This document shows, piece by piece, positions 22,421-35,065 of a stretch of DNA of 64,000 nt. The position numbers were made by a program, and so were the translations under genes. The stretch's first letter is position 1. Each line of letters begins with the position of its first letter. Under the pieces are notes generated by a model, which saw only the letters and a list, made by a program, of their open reading frames with translations, ran no database searches and was not told where the DNA came from. This stretch comes from Scortum barcoo (taxonomy: Eukaryota > Chordata > Actinopteri > Centrarchiformes > Terapontidae). The DNA is taken from positions 1 to 64,000 of the forward strand of contig CM041534.1 of the NCBI GenBank assembly GCA_023238725.1, written 5' to 3'.

Positions 22421-22918
22421 GTACTTGCCAACAGGGGATGTTTGTTTGCAGAACAGGGGATTTTTTGCAGAGGAAGCTGTTTGTTGCACATGACAGCAGG
22501 CTAGATTGAGAAGAATGAAGAAGAATAGTGTCTCAATCACGATGAGTGTGTGTGGTGAGTCTGACAAAGGATATGCCTTTTTCTGCCTTCACACAAACAC
22601 CCCTGAAACCACTTCTCTCATCTTAAATATAGATATGACGTTGTCTTAATGAAGGCTGTAGCTAGAGCAGCAAAAATAAATGAAGAGAGATAAACTTTTA
22701 TTTGGTTGAAATGAGAAAAAAATGCCATTAATCAGTAGATTCTTAAGATCAAATGTTGTGCAGCTCAGGACTACATCAATAAATTTACTGGGCTTTCCAC
22801 TACAGTGTTTCTTTCCACAATGCTGCTGTGATAAGGATAGAAATGGCAGAGGCAGCAGTCATATACTTTCTGCACATTCTGGGCAATTTGGTCTATTGCG
22901 TGTTTGCCATTGCACACG
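22420..22918 (-). repeat. R1 module copy, right part
   Basis: Continues the copy split at 20262: gtacttgccaacaggg, gaagctgtttgttgcacatg, tgctgctgtgataaggatag (22822). It is then cut by an L2 3'UTR fragment at 22918. Confidence 0.75.
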
Positions 22919-23275
22919 GACTCCTTTCCATTACCTGTGATACCTTCACACATGGACTAAACCCATGAACTCAATATAGCTACAGTTTATTACGAACCAT
23001 GTATAACTTCTATATATATGATTGATGATGATGTTCTCTGTACATGTGGCATCTTATTGCACGTCTGTCCATCCCAGGGAGAGGGATCCCTCATCTGTGG
23101 CTCTTCCTCAGGTTTCTTCTTTTTCCCATAAAGGTTTTTTTGAAGTTTTTCCTGACCCGGTTTGAGGGTCTAAGGACAGAGGGTGTCACAACTGTACAGA
23201 TTGTAAAGCCCTCTGAGGCAAACGATGTTTGTGATTTTGGGCTTTAAATAAATAAATTTTATTTTGATTTTGATT
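22918..23275 (+). mobile_element. L2/CR1-group LINE, 3'UTR fragment
   Basis: Equivalent to the end of the 24064-25890 copy, from ttccattacctgtgatacct to the tail tttattttgattttgatttg. It interrupts R1 sequence at about 22918. It is entirely non-coding. Confidence 0.75.
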
Positions 23276-24063
23276 TGAAATATTCTGTAAAATGAAGCTC
23301 AAACATTCAGCTGTGGAAACAAGAAGAGAAGCATTTTTACACAAAAATATATTTCTACTTAGAACCAAATGTAATTTGTCTGGTTTCAAGTGTCCCAGTT
23401 CCAGTGATGAGTAATTAATCAGTTTTTTCAGCTTAATTACTTCCTTATGCTTTATTTCTGAACAACATATACATCTCTATACCTGTGGTGTGTTATGTAT
23501 TGGAGGCAATGTAACTGTGCCTCAATACAGTTAAATGAAAATGAAAATGTTAAATTAATAAAATCTGTAAGTATGTGTTTAAGTACAATATTAAATGTCC
23601 TCTGACTTTTTGCTCCAAATAAGCTTACCTTTTCAATCTACTGGACCGACACAGATCTTGACTTAACCACCTCCAAAGATCATTAATAATGGGTCTAGTG
23701 CAACATGAAGGTTTGATATATGGTGGTTGGATCACTCTTGATAGGATACCCAAAAACCTCTGCAGTTGTCTAAATAACACAGTTGACACATGAAAGTTAC
23801 ATTTCTCAGCCTTCACATGAAGTCTTTTTTTCTAGGAGTCTTTGGAAAAGCTGTCTGACATGTTAAACATGTTCTTCTTTGTTCCTGGAGCAGGTGAAAA
23901 TATTGTTGCCATAGACAAACATAAATTGGTTCAACATGTCTCTTAAAATGTCATTGATTAGGTCCTGGAAAACTGCTGTTGCATTGGTGAGGCCAAATTG
24001 CATCTCCAGGTATTCAAAGGTTTTTCATTCATTGCCCTCCTTGATCTGAACCAGGTGATTATT

Positions 24064-25890
24064 AAAGGGTCTGCATTAAACTGGTTCAGATCATACTTAT
24101 CAGATCGGTCTCAGTTTGTCCATATTAATAATGAAATCCTCTGTGCATACTAAAGTCTGTCATGGAGTTCCACAAGGTTCAGTGCTTGGTCCAATTCTGT
24201 TTATTTTGTATATGCTGCCCCTTGGCAATATCATCAGGAGGCACTCCATAGATTTCCATTGTTATGCTGATGACACCCAATTATATTTATCAGTGGAGCC
24301 ACACAAAACTGATCAGCTCCTGAAACTCCATGCCTGCCTTAAAGATATAAAGGCTTGGATGACCAGAAATTTCCTGTTGTTGAACTCAGATAAAACTGAA
24401 GTGATCCTATTAGGTCCGAAACACCTGAGGAACACGCTTTCTCCTATGATAGCCTTGTTGGATGGCATTAACTGGGCCTCCGGCACCACTGTAAGGAACC
24501 TCGGGGTTTTATTTGATCAGGATATGTCCTTTGACACCCATATTAAGCATATTTCAAGGTCTGCTTTTTACCACCTGCGCAACATCGCAAAAATTCGGCA
24601 CTTTTTGTCCCAAAGCGATGCTGAAAAATTAGTCCATGCATTTGTCTCTTCCAGGCTGGATTATTGTAATTCACTTTTATCAGGCTGCCCAAACAAGTCG
24701 TTAAAGACTCTACAGCTGGTCCAGAATGCCGCTGCTCGGGTGCTGACTAAAACCAGGAAAAGAGACCATATTACTCCAGTATTGGCTTCTCTGCATTGGC
24801 TCCCTGTAAAATTTAGAGTGGATTTTAAAATCCTTCTCCTCACATATAAGGCTCTGCATGGTCTGGCACCATCATATCTTAATGAATTGATAACTCCTTA
24901 TCAACCGACTAGAGCGCTGCGCTCCCAAAACGCAGGCTTACTTGTAGTTCCCAGGGTTTCCAGAAGTAGTCTAGGGGGCAGAGCCTTCAGCTATCAGGCC
25001 CCTGTTCTCTGGAACCAGCTCCCAGTCTGGGTCCGAGAGGCAGACACAGTGTCAGTGTTTAAGAATAGACTTAAAACCTTCCTTTTTGATAAAGCTTATA
25101 GTTAGGGTGGGCACAGGCTCGCCCTTAGTTATGCTGCTATAGGTTTAGACTGCCGGGGGGCTCCCATGATGCATCGGGCACCTCTCCCTCTTCCTCTCTG
25201 CTTCCTTACTACTCATATTATGGTAGTAGTGCAAACTGGAGTCACTTTTAGAAACTGGTTAAAGTGGCTAAACTGGTTAAAGTAGTTAAATTGGCTAAAG
25301 TGTCAAAACGGTTAATGTGAATACTCTTATGTCCTGTAAAGTGCATGTTACTGCCGGAGCCCCGGTCCTCTTTGTTCTCTCCAGTCTTGCAGGTTCCTCA
25401 CTGATTCTGGTTGCATGGTCCATCTGTCTGAGGTTCACTGGCCTGGTGGGGACATGATCTGTGTCTGTGCTTGTGGAGAGAAGGTCGAGTGGCCCAGAGC
25501 TCCATATGAGGACATCTAGAGATGCACCTGGACTCACAGGACTCATTTCCATTACCTGTGATACCTTCACACATGGACTAAACCAATGAACTCAGTATAG
25601 CTACAGCTTATTACGACTCATGTATAATTCCATAATATGATTGATGATGTTCTCTGTACATGTGGCATCTATTGCACGTCTGTCCGTCCCAGGGAGAGGG
25701 ATCCCTCATCTGTGGCTCTTCCTCAGGTTTCTTCTTTTTCCCATAAAGGGTTTTTTGAAGTTTTTCCTGACTCGGTTCGAGGGTCTAAGGACAGAGGGTG
25801 TCACAACTGTGCAGATTGTAAAGCCCTCCGAGGCAAACAATGTTTGTGATTTTGGGCTCTAAATAAATAAATTTGAATTTGAATTTTGAA
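24064..25890 (+). mobile_element. L2/CR1-group LINE with largely open RT C-terminal half
   Basis: The best-preserved L2-type copy in the window. An open frame at 24116-25105 (about 330 codons, first codons probably not the real start) holds GVPQGSVLGPILFILYM (motif B), DFHCYADDTQLYLS (motif C with YADD) and FLLLNSDKTEVILLGPKHLR (motif D region), and ends SVFKNRLKTFLFDKAYS. The APE endonuclease and RT motif A are missing, so it is a dead 5'-truncated insertion. The 3'UTR of about 760 bp ends in aaataaataaatttgaattt repeats, the family's tail. Fragments of the same family lie at 806, 10655, 22918, 33675 and 38290. Confidence 0.9.
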
Positions 25891-26619
25891 TTTGATATGC
25901 ATTACAGACGTCCATCTCAGATAAGATGGCAGTGTTGTGTAGAAAGCCAAAAGTAGAATCAGTCAGAGAGAGAGGTCACTTATTTTTAACAGGTATTTCA
26001 GTTAATCCCTGATAGTCAGTACAGGGATGCAGTCCTTTATGTAGCACTCTTTTGCTGGCTTGGAGAGATTGTATAATTTGCTAGTGGGGAGAGGAGCACC
26101 GGGAAGAAGGTTCATGGAACAATTGTAGGGTCTGTGCAGGGGCAGTGACAGTCTTTGCTGAACAACTGACAAAGACCTAGTATATATGTAATGGTGATAA
26201 GAGGAAAATTGGGATGGAGCAAAGGGAGTTGGTCCAGGGGTTAGTCGGTCCAGATTGGACCTCTGCCTCCCTGCCCTTTCCCTACATTTTTCTGTGAGGT
26301 GATTATCTAGCTAAGTGACTGACTCAATTAAATTCTCCAAATTTGTAGTTTCATTGCTGACAGGAAATTAACCTTTAACTTCACTGCATAACCCTCTTAT
26401 GAAAACTGTGCAGTTGCCAACTGGCCATGTTAAAGGCTGACCAGCGCCTAAAATCTGTCTTAATATTATTGTTAATATTATTGTAATTGATTTCAAATGT
26501 TTTACTGAGGTATTTTGCCAGTACCACACCCAGATATGTAATTACCTTGGAATTCCATTTGATTTTATACTTCTCTACTCTTCTATACTCTCTAATTACT
26601 GGTATGTCACAATTAAACA

Positions 26620-27290
26620 TGTTTATAGTAATCCATTCTACTTTTAGATAAATAGACTGTTGTATTTTCTCTTACTATAATAGTTTGATTATGTTTGAAG
26701 TTGTTTTGCATTTTCCCTTTATAGATCTGTTTTGTCATATTCTAAGACAACCACCAGCATTTAACTGATTGAGGGCAAAATGGTGAGTTACCAAATATTT
26801 ATCAGCATGTACCCAATCTATTGCATTGGTTATGATAATATTCTGGCCTCTTTTCAACTTCTGTGAGTTATAATTGGTGATGTAGTTCTAGTATTTAATA
26901 TTATCTTGTTGATGTAGGTTTTGATGAAGTATGAGACAATGAACATTGGGACGGTCTGTGTTACTTTGATCCAACTAATTTGATTCTTGACTCAGAGTAA
27001 TACATACAATCTAAGAACCACATACCATAGGTCTGGAAGGATTTTCTGCAAGATTGAAGGCAAACATATCCTCACATAGGAAGCTACTGTACTATCCTTT
27101 GCATACATTTTGGCTGCCTTGTGCATTTCTACTGTGTGTTCTTTGGCAGGGATATCAGCATCCAGCACTGGGCAAAGTAAACAAAGCCACATTTGAATGC
27201 AATTTGGTGTAGCATACTAGCTGGAATTGGCAAATGTGCAGGAGACCAAATTTCCCAGGATGTGCAGAAGTATATATCATATCACCTGCT
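26620..27290 (+). repeat. R1 module copy in inverted orientation
   Basis: The reverse complement of the usual R1 order: taatccattctacttttaga, ctaagacaaccaccagcatt, aatggtgagttaccaaatat, gtgagttataattggtgatg, then tactgtgtgttctttggcag (27130-27150). Here the exon-like strand is plus. Confidence 0.75.
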
Positions 27291-27439
27291 CTGTCACATG
27301 ATACTGGAAATGTCATATGACACCTTACTTGTCACCAAACCTTTAACCTGTCACCCAACCTTTTACGTGACACCTGAACGTTCCCCCTTTCACCTGACCT
27401 ATCACATGTTAAATCAGTCTGTTGTTGTGAGTAACATCC

Positions 27440-27760
27440 CCTTTTCTGCTGTGGTGTGCTGGGGTGCATGCATCAAAGCAAAGGACGTCAACAGAGAAAA
27501 AGGCAGGGTCAGTCATCCTGGAGGAGGTGGCTGAGGACAGAATGATAAAGCTGCTAGTTATCATTGGCAATGCCTCCCATCCTTTTCATAAAACACTGGC
27601 CAAACTTGAGAGCATCTTCAGCAACAGACTCCTTCAACCAGTCCCTAATCAAATTCCAAATTGTGTTAGAAATAATCTGAAACCAACAGAAAAATGTATG
27701 AAATATAAGCTTATTTTATTTCAGATGTTTACATTAGAAGAATAACCTTTTCCTTTATGT
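27440..27760 (+). pseudogene. LINE ORF2 C-terminal fragment
   Basis: The frame reads KAGSVILEEVAEDRMIKLLV, then GNASHPFHKTLAKLESIFSN and RLLQPVP. This is the usual form of the end of fish LINE ORF2 (hydrophobic ..L..I..NxSHPxH.......FSxRLxxP). It belongs to neither of the two better-preserved LINE families here. Confidence 0.5.
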
Positions 27761-27849
27761 TTTCAAGATATAAAAGAATAAACACCATTACATTACAACA
27801 ACAACATTAGTTTAGTGTAACACTAGCTACACTGATATTAATCAGGTGT

Positions 27850-28707
27850 CTCTCCCATTCTCTGAGCAAGATGGTGCCAAAGATGGCTGCCATGTCTTAA
27901 GCTCCCCCCTCAACTTTGCACTTTGCTCTTTTTTTATTATTTTGTTATTTCTTTTCTTAAAATATGCAAACTGCCAAAGCAAGCCCTATCATACAATGTG
28001 ATAGAGAAAAACTTATACAAATCAGGTCGGTGGTGGAAAAAACTCTTTCAACACCACCAGCGAACAATGGGAAATCTTCACAGTGGAGTCCCCTGTTGTT
28101 GTACCTGAATTGTAGAGGCGGCGGAGGAAAAGAGGGTCACAGACTAGAGTCCTAGTCTGGCTGAGGAAACGTGATAACCGGCCTATTCCATCAAATATTT
28201 TTCTGGCTAATGTTCGGTCTCTGGATAATAAACTGGATGAATTCTGGAGCAGGATGGCTTTTCAACGGGACATTAAGAACTGTAACGTTTTGGTTTTCAC
28301 AGAAACTTGGCTGAAACCCCCAATCCTGGAGTCTGCTATTGTTTCTGAGGGGCTCTCCATTCACCACCAGGACTGGATTATACAGTCAGGAAAGAGCAGG
28401 GGAGGAGGTGAACCTCATGATCAGATGCCAGCCTTATTACGTTCTGAGGAAGTTTACATTGGTCGTCATGTGTTCTGCCACACACTGACACCAACAAGGT
28501 CATGGACAAGCTGTATGGAGTTATCAACGTCATGGCTAAAGGCTGATACAGACCTCATGGCTAAAGGCTGCGTTTATTGCAGCCGGAGATTTTAACAACG
28601 GAAAGTCCTTCAGCACTTCAGCTGTCCTACGTCTGGTGAGGACACACTCGATCACGTTTACACCCCTTTCGCAGATGCATACAAGGCCCTCCCTTGCCCT
28701 CCATTAC
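27850..28707 (+). mobile_element. Rex1-like LINE, 5' part (5'UTR and APE endonuclease start)
   Basis: Starts with gcaagatggtgccaaagatg. From about 28190 it encodes ANVRSLDNKLDEFWSRM and RDIKNCNVLVFTETWLKPP, the N-terminal APE endonuclease motifs, then frameshifts. It is cut at about 28707 by an inverted copy of the family's 3' end. The likely continuation is at 29430-30440. Confidence 0.7.
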
Positions 28708-29305
28708 AAGATTCAAGATTCAAGAATTTATTGTCATTACACAACAATTACATCAGCAATCATTGGTAATGAAATTCTTAAGTCCCAGGCTCTCCTAACA
28801 ATGCTAAAAAGAACGTATTAACAGCAATAGAGGCTGTCAACAAGAAAAGAAAAAAAAAATTGATTATTTAGAAAATAAAAATATAAAATAAAATTAAACA
28901 TAAATAATAAACTAGAGTAATAAAATAAGTAAAGACCTTAAAATATAAGTTATACAAATAAAATATAAACTGTAAATGTAAAGTAGGTATTATAAGATAT
29001 ATATACAATAGAAGAATATACACAACAACAGAAGTGGTGGAGTTGTTAAGAAGCAGTGGTGCTGTGAACACAGTTTAAAAGTCTTATGGCCTGCATGGTA
29101 TGAAGCTGTCCCTGAGCCTGCCTGGTGGTTCGGGCTCGAATGCTGCAGGAACCGTCGGCCAGACGGCAGCAGGCAGAACAGTTTGTAGCTGGGTGACTGG
29201 GGTCCTTAATGATTTTGGTGGCCTTCTTCCTACACCGCTGGGTGTAGAGGTCCTCCATGGATGGCAGCTCCGTCCTGGTGATGTGCTGAGCAGCTTTCAC
29301 CACCC
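28708..29305 (-). mobile_element. Rex1-like LINE 3' end inserted in opposite orientation
   Basis: The reverse complement matches 21830-22420: tail ttcaagattcaagaatttat at the low-coordinate end, then the A/T-rich UTR and the RT C-terminus (ITRTELPSMEDLYTQRCRKK). It sits between the two plus-strand Rex1-like parts. Confidence 0.8.
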
Positions 29306-29429
29306 TCAGATCACGCCCCAGTTCTGCTACTGACTGAAACGTGATGGACCAGTGACGCGGACCATTCAGCAATGTCCGACCAATCAGACTCAGCTCTTTG
29401 CGACTGCTTCAGCACTATGGGGTGGTGTG

Positions 29430-30440
29430 TGTTTAAGGACAGGCAGACCTTGACTCTCAACACTGCTCAGCCCTCTCCTGTACTCCCTGTTCACCCATGA
29501 CTGCATGGTCACCCATACATCTCCAACACCATCATCAAATTTGCTGATGACACAACAGTCATTGGCCTGATCACCAGCGACTAGGAGGTCAGAGCACTGA
29601 CATCTTGGTGCCAGGACAACAACTTCTATCTCAGCGTCAGCAAAACTAGGAGCTGATCATGGACTTAAGGAAGAGGGAGCAAGAGGAACACGCCCCCATC
29701 TCCATAGTGGAGAGAGTCAGCAGCTTCAGGTTCCTCAGGGTTCACATCAGTGAGGACCTGTCGTGGACTCACCACACTGACTTTATCATAATGTGGACTC
29801 AAGGATACTCTGCAGCTTTTGCAGGTGCACCATAGAAAGTATCCTGACTGGCTCTATCATCGCTTGGTATGGCAGCTAGCTGCACCACCCTCAACCATAA
29901 AGTTCTACAGAGGGTGTTGAAAACTGCTCAGCACATCATCAGGACAGAGCTGCTGTCCACAGAGGACCTCTACACCCAGCAGTGTAGGAAGAAGGCCAAC
30001 AAGATCATCAAAGACCCCAGTCACCCCAGCCATAAACTGTTCTGTCTGCTGCCATCTGGCCATCAGTTCTGCAGCAGGCTCAGGGACAGCTTCATCCCAC
30101 AGGGCCATAAGATTTTTGAACTCTCTTCACAGCACCATCACTTCTTTCATAGCACCATCACACTTTCCTATTGTATATTCTATTGTATATCTCTGTTTAG
30201 CTGTATATTTACTTAGTTGCAATATTTATGTTTTAGTTGTATAATTTATGTTGTAATCTATATTCACTTAATTACTGTAGTACTATTATTTATTTTTAGA
30301 TTTTTAGATTTCTATTTAATCTATTTTTTTTTGCTTGAGTGGTTCTATTCTTGTTATTATTTTTCAGTATTATTTTAGGAAGCCTGCGATTTAAGAATTT
30401 GATTACTGATGATTGCTCCACCTTGAAATCTTGAAATCTT
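29430..30440 (+). mobile_element. Rex1-like LINE, RT motif C to 3' end, decayed
   Basis: Contains NTIIKFADDTTVI-type sequence near 29530-29560. The 29869-30216 frame holds RVLKTAQHIIRTELLSTED and IIKDPSHPSHKLFCLLPSGH. It ends with cttgaaatcttgaaatctt. Multiple deletions; the RT N-terminal half is missing between 28707 and 29430. Confidence 0.78.
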
Positions 30441-30449
30441 AACGTTGTT

Positions 30450-31600
30450 TATCTACAGTCATAATAAAATTGTCTTTACTTGCTCCACTTACCACTGTCT
30501 TGCTTTCTTTTTCTCATTTTTCTCATTTTCTTTATTTACTTTCAGATGAATCTCTCCTCTTAATTTTTTTTTCAGTGACTGTCATTGTTTCTACGCAAAA
30601 CATGCTTCTTGTCAAAGGAACACTCCTTTGAAGTTCAAAATTTAGTTTACATTGCCATAGAGACAATGCTAAATTAGATTCTAAATTCAGAGATATTCCT
30701 TACATATTCCCTAACAAGATGCTCAGAGCGCTCTAGCAGAGTGTCCACAGGAAGATGTATTTGTTTCAGACAGGCAAAGTGTTAACAGAAGTGACAGACT
30801 TATCAAGAAGCCTGCCCAATACAGATATAAATGAAAAAGAAACTGAATCTGTCACAGTTTGTCCCTCTGTTACCTCATCCAGCCACTCCCCCTTGCACTG
30901 CAATCACCTCATTCCCTTCAGCTGAGCTTTACTCTCACCTCCTCACTTGCAGCTCATCCTTCATCAGCTGCTCACTTTATATACCAGTCTTGTTTGTTTG
31001 TTCTGCCAGTTTTTCAAAGTTTCCGTAGACTTCATTCTTATGTTTCTGTTTCACCCATTAACTGTATCTTCCTGTCTACCTGCCCAAAACCTATTGTTTT
31101 AAAGATTTGTGCATGAAATTACCAACAGTTTATAATACTATATTTTACTTTACAATATATTTAATTAACTAGTTTTTGTAGAATTAAAGTATCCATAAAT
31201 AAGATAAAACATTTATTATTTACATTGCTTTGATTAACAAAAATGTCTCTTCAAATTCTGCAAAATTATAAGCTCCAAGATCACTGTGAAATATGCTTAC
31301 TATCAGGATGATGTCATGATTTAACCTTTGAAACAGGTGAAGAAAGCAACAAATTGTGCTGTGCTCATGAGGAGTTGTGATCTATTGCTTTTTGGCCTAT
31401 ATTTTCCTTTTCAGTTTTCTATTGATTTCTAAAATATTTTTCTGACCCCTGGCAGCTAGTTTTAGTAGTTTATATACACAAATATTAACCTTTCTTGGGG
31501 GGAGACATGAAGAGCTGAACTGAACTGAAAAGTCCTTAAAAAGTAGGATTTCTTTTTTTTTCTATTTCTTCAACCATTCCCTTAACCAGGCTTAAACTGG
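30450..31600. other. No gene recognised
   Basis: A/T-rich intergenic sequence between the Rex1-like LINE and the TIR element. Open frames at 30831-31116 lack any recognisable motif. Confidence 0.5.
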
Positions 31601-31606
31601 GATCAG

Positions 31607-33273
31607 GGGGGTATTCCATCAACGTAGCTAAAGAAAGCCAGGCTGTCTCGAGAAAGCCTCACTTGAACTAACGTAGACTCCCAATTAAGTCTCAAGTCTT
31701 TCCACTAACACATTTCAGCCGCATATCTAATCAGGGCTAATTCAAGTGAGGCTTGCATAGTCCGGCTATGTGCGTGTGTGTGTGCCCAGGGAATGTAAGA
31801 AGCCCTGATGAGTCGATGGGAGAAAAGCGGGTGGTGCAAGAGGTAAGTAGAGTGAGAGCTTCTTCTCAGCAGCAGAAACACTGCTGCTATTAACAAAGGG
31901 GCGGGAGATCACATGGAAAAAAAACAAAAAACATATATAATAGCTGACAGACTAAAGGCACAAGTTGCGCTAGTTATAGAAGTCTAATACTATTGTTTCA
32001 TGTGACATGTTTATTTCACTTTCATCTTATTTCTCTTTGCTCTTTTATTTGCATTATGTAAAGCATGTTGAATTGTCCCTGTATGAAATGTGCTGCACAA
32101 ATAAACTCGCCTTGCTTTGTCGATTTATTAATAAATGAAAATTCAAATCACTATACTGTGTGACTGTGATATAAGCATTATTAGGCTAGCAATATTAGAT
32201 TAGATTAGGGCCTGGTCAATGCTGCTTGCAGCTTTAATTTATTTTATATCTCTTCTAGTTGTATATTTTCTTCATTGTAAAATTTATATTTTAATTGTTT
32301 AAAATTTTAGGTCTATATTTATTACGCTATTATTACTTTTGTACTATTATTTATTTTTATATTTTTATTCTTTAATCTTTTTTCTGTGACTGCTTCTATT
32401 CTTATTAATATTTTTGAGCACTGTTTGTAGGGAGCAAGACATTTAAGAATTTCACTGACAATGATTGCCTGATGTAAATTGTTGTGCAATGACAATAAAT
32501 TATTGAATCTTGAATCTGGATGTAAGTAGAAAGTCATAAACTGTATTTAATGTTCTTTGTTTTCTCACCACAGCAGGGACCACATGAGTGAATTAATTAA
32601 TAAAACAAATTCAGCACAACTTTGTCATACATCTGTTCATTACACAATTGCACAATACATGCAAAGTTGTTTTTATGAACAAATTTTTTTATTAGTTTTC
32701 CTTACTTTCATTACAAAAATAGGTGATTCAAATATTGTATTGACATTTCATAACATCTGCCTCTGTACACTAAGATAAACATGTGTTAGGCATACATTTA
32801 TATTCGCATAGTGGGATGCTATGCCCTAGGGATTTTTCGATTCATTACTTATTACAAATTATATTTTTTTTCTCAGACCTCTCAGATTTATTTGTTTTTA
32901 AATCAACCATGTTCTTTTTTTATTTAATTCAATTTTCAATACCTAGTTGCAATTGATGTGTGAATTGTACCATATAACTGGGATTTCATTGACTAATTGT
33001 GGAAAGAATGAAAGTGGGGAGACGTGATTTTCTTTTTACAAGATTTGAGTGGCGCAAGTGCAGAAATCTACCAGGAAAAACTTTCTTTCTGGAGTCTGTT
33101 TCTGCCCATTGGACATTCTTTGACACAAAGAACAGGCTAGTTCTGCGGCATAAGTTCCATGGTTACTCAGGGGCATTCATATAAGCCACGATGAAGGAAC
33201 AGAACTCTCTCTTAAAGCCAGACTTATTGATATAAGCCAGGCTTTCCCTTAATCCGGCTTTGTGGAATACCCC
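31607..33273. mobile_element. Non-autonomous DNA transposon with terminal inverted repeats
   Basis: Left end gggggtattccatc and, inside it, agccaggct (31636-31644). Right end agccaggct (33235-33243) and, as reverse complement, ggggtattccacaaagccgg. Flanked by tcag on both sides (31603-31606 and 33274-33277). There is no transposase ORF. A Rex1-like 3'UTR (32208-32520) is nested inside. The superfamily is not certain. Confidence 0.65.
32208..32520 (+). mobile_element. Rex1-like LINE 3'UTR only, inside the TIR element
   Basis: Matches the UTR and tail (gtgcaatgacaataaattat, then tgaatcttgaatc). It begins just after a reversed ctgcttgcagctttaattta motif. It lies within the 31607-33273 element. 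Confidence 0.6.
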
Positions 33274-33674
33274 TCAGTCTTCAGACTTATTTGTTTATAT
33301 GTGGATTTGTTCTACATTTGTATACAACAGTAACTATTGTGTGTGCATTGAAAAACATTTATGAAAGTCATTTGTATATAAATCAAGAAATACATTTAAA
33401 AATTCTTCTGCATACATCCATTGACACCAAGACTGGTCTGACTCAACACAGCTTTACACAAACATTTTTATATTGTCTGTGCCGACATATGCCATTATAA
33501 GACATCGTGGCAATGTGAACACAGCGTACTGTATTCTAAACTGCTTCCACTAACCAATGATGGAAAGAAACCAAGTAAATGTACTCAAGTACAATATTTA
33601 AGGATTCTAAATTTATATTTAACACTTACATACAGTTCTGAGGTACTTGGATACCATGATCAACAAATAAATAA

Positions 33675-34260
33675 AAAAAATCAAATTTATTTATTTAGAA
33701 ACCCAAAATCACAAACATTGTTTGCCTCGGAGGGCTTTACAATCTGTACAGTTGTGACACCCTCTGGCCTTAGACAGAGAGTGAGTCCGTGAGTCCAGGT
33801 GCATCTCCTAGATGTCCTCATATGGAGCTCTGGGCCACTCAACCTTCTCTCCACAACACAGACACAGATCATGTCCCCACCAGGCCAGTGAACCTCAGAC
33901 AGATGGACCACAACCAGAATCAGTGAGGAACCTGCAAGACTGGAGAGAACAAAGAGGACCGGGGCTCCGGCAGTAACATACATGCACTTTACAGGACATA
34001 AGCGTATTCACATTAACCAATTTGACCAATTTAACCACTTTAACTACTTTAACCAGTTTAAACACTTTAGCCACTTTTACCAGTTTATAAGGTGACTCCA
34101 GTTTGCACTACTACCATAATAAGAGTAGAGGAAGCAAAGGAAGAGGAAGCAGAGAAAGAGGAAGAGGGAGAGGTGCCCGATGCATCATGGGAACCCCCCG
34201 GCAGTCAGTAAGCAGTCTAAGCCTATAGCAGCATAACTAAGGGCGAGCCTGTGCGACTTA
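33675..34260 (-). mobile_element. L2/CR1-group LINE, 3'UTR fragment, minus strand
   Basis: Begins at aaatttatttatttagaaac (3' end) and matches the L2 3'UTR to about 34260, including the (ac)cactttaacta tract. An internal deletion near 33778 joins non-adjacent parts of the UTR. Confidence 0.8.
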
Positions 34261-34941
34261 AGTCTATATGGTATCAGAATAAGAGGCCTTGAGAATAAGA
34301 TTTTTTTCCTCTTTATTAGTATGACTGCATACACATTTTTTGGGTTATTTATATATTTTTTTTCTCTCCTTACTTTGTAACATACTTTGTATATTCCATA
34401 TCAATGGGATTATACCTGTATCCAATTATCCTGTATCCTGTTAAACAATACTGCTTCAAGTCCATATGACCAATATTCAACTAACTGTAGACTGTAAGAA
34501 TTTCCTGAGTTGACTCTGAACTCAATGAATGCATAGAAAAGGCATTCAGCATCCTGTGTAGCTGCACAGCAAACTGTCACTGTAGTACGTGTGGTATGTG
34601 GTTGACCGTTGTGACACAGGTGGACTAGACCGTCTCCTCAGGTACCATAATTTATTTGGTTTCATTTGGAAAAATTAGAGTAAATCCAGATTAAATATGT
34701 CTAAATACAAACTGCAAACTAACAATGATCACTTTAATTTTTTTCTCTTTGAAACTTTCTTTTGAATAAACTGTTAATACAATCTCCCTTTGACAAATAT
34801 AATACCTAAACAAAGGACCACTGAATATGAACTCAAACTAAAATCAATGAGGACAATCACATAAATCACACTGAATGATGAAACTGCTTTCTTCCGTAAA
34901 TGTGCCAACAATACCAAAGGCTCCATGGACTCGAACGTGTG

Positions 34942-35065
34942 CTAACTATTGTTGCTGTCTCCGTTTTCTACAATCTTGCGCTTCTTCTCCTCTGTTGAGG
35001 CTCTGAAGACGGTGGCTCTGTAGTACTGCAGCTCTTTAATGCTCTCCTGGATGTCGTCCAAAGCT
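34942..35065 (-). CDS. rexo2: REXO2 exon 7 (C-terminus and stop)
   Basis: This 124-bp exon encodes ALDDIQESIKELQYYRATVF and a basic tail ending ENGDSNNS, then TAG at 34944-34942. A minus-strand AATAAA-like signal near 34655-34663 would give a 3'UTR of about 290 bases. Confidence 0.93.

Noticed and set aside
24661..24843. Minus-strand frame inside the L2 RT
   Set aside because: It is the shadow of the RT reading frame on the other strand.
30831..31116. Two overlapping plus-strand frames
   Set aside because: Low-complexity Ser/Leu/Pro content, no conserved motif and no splice context.
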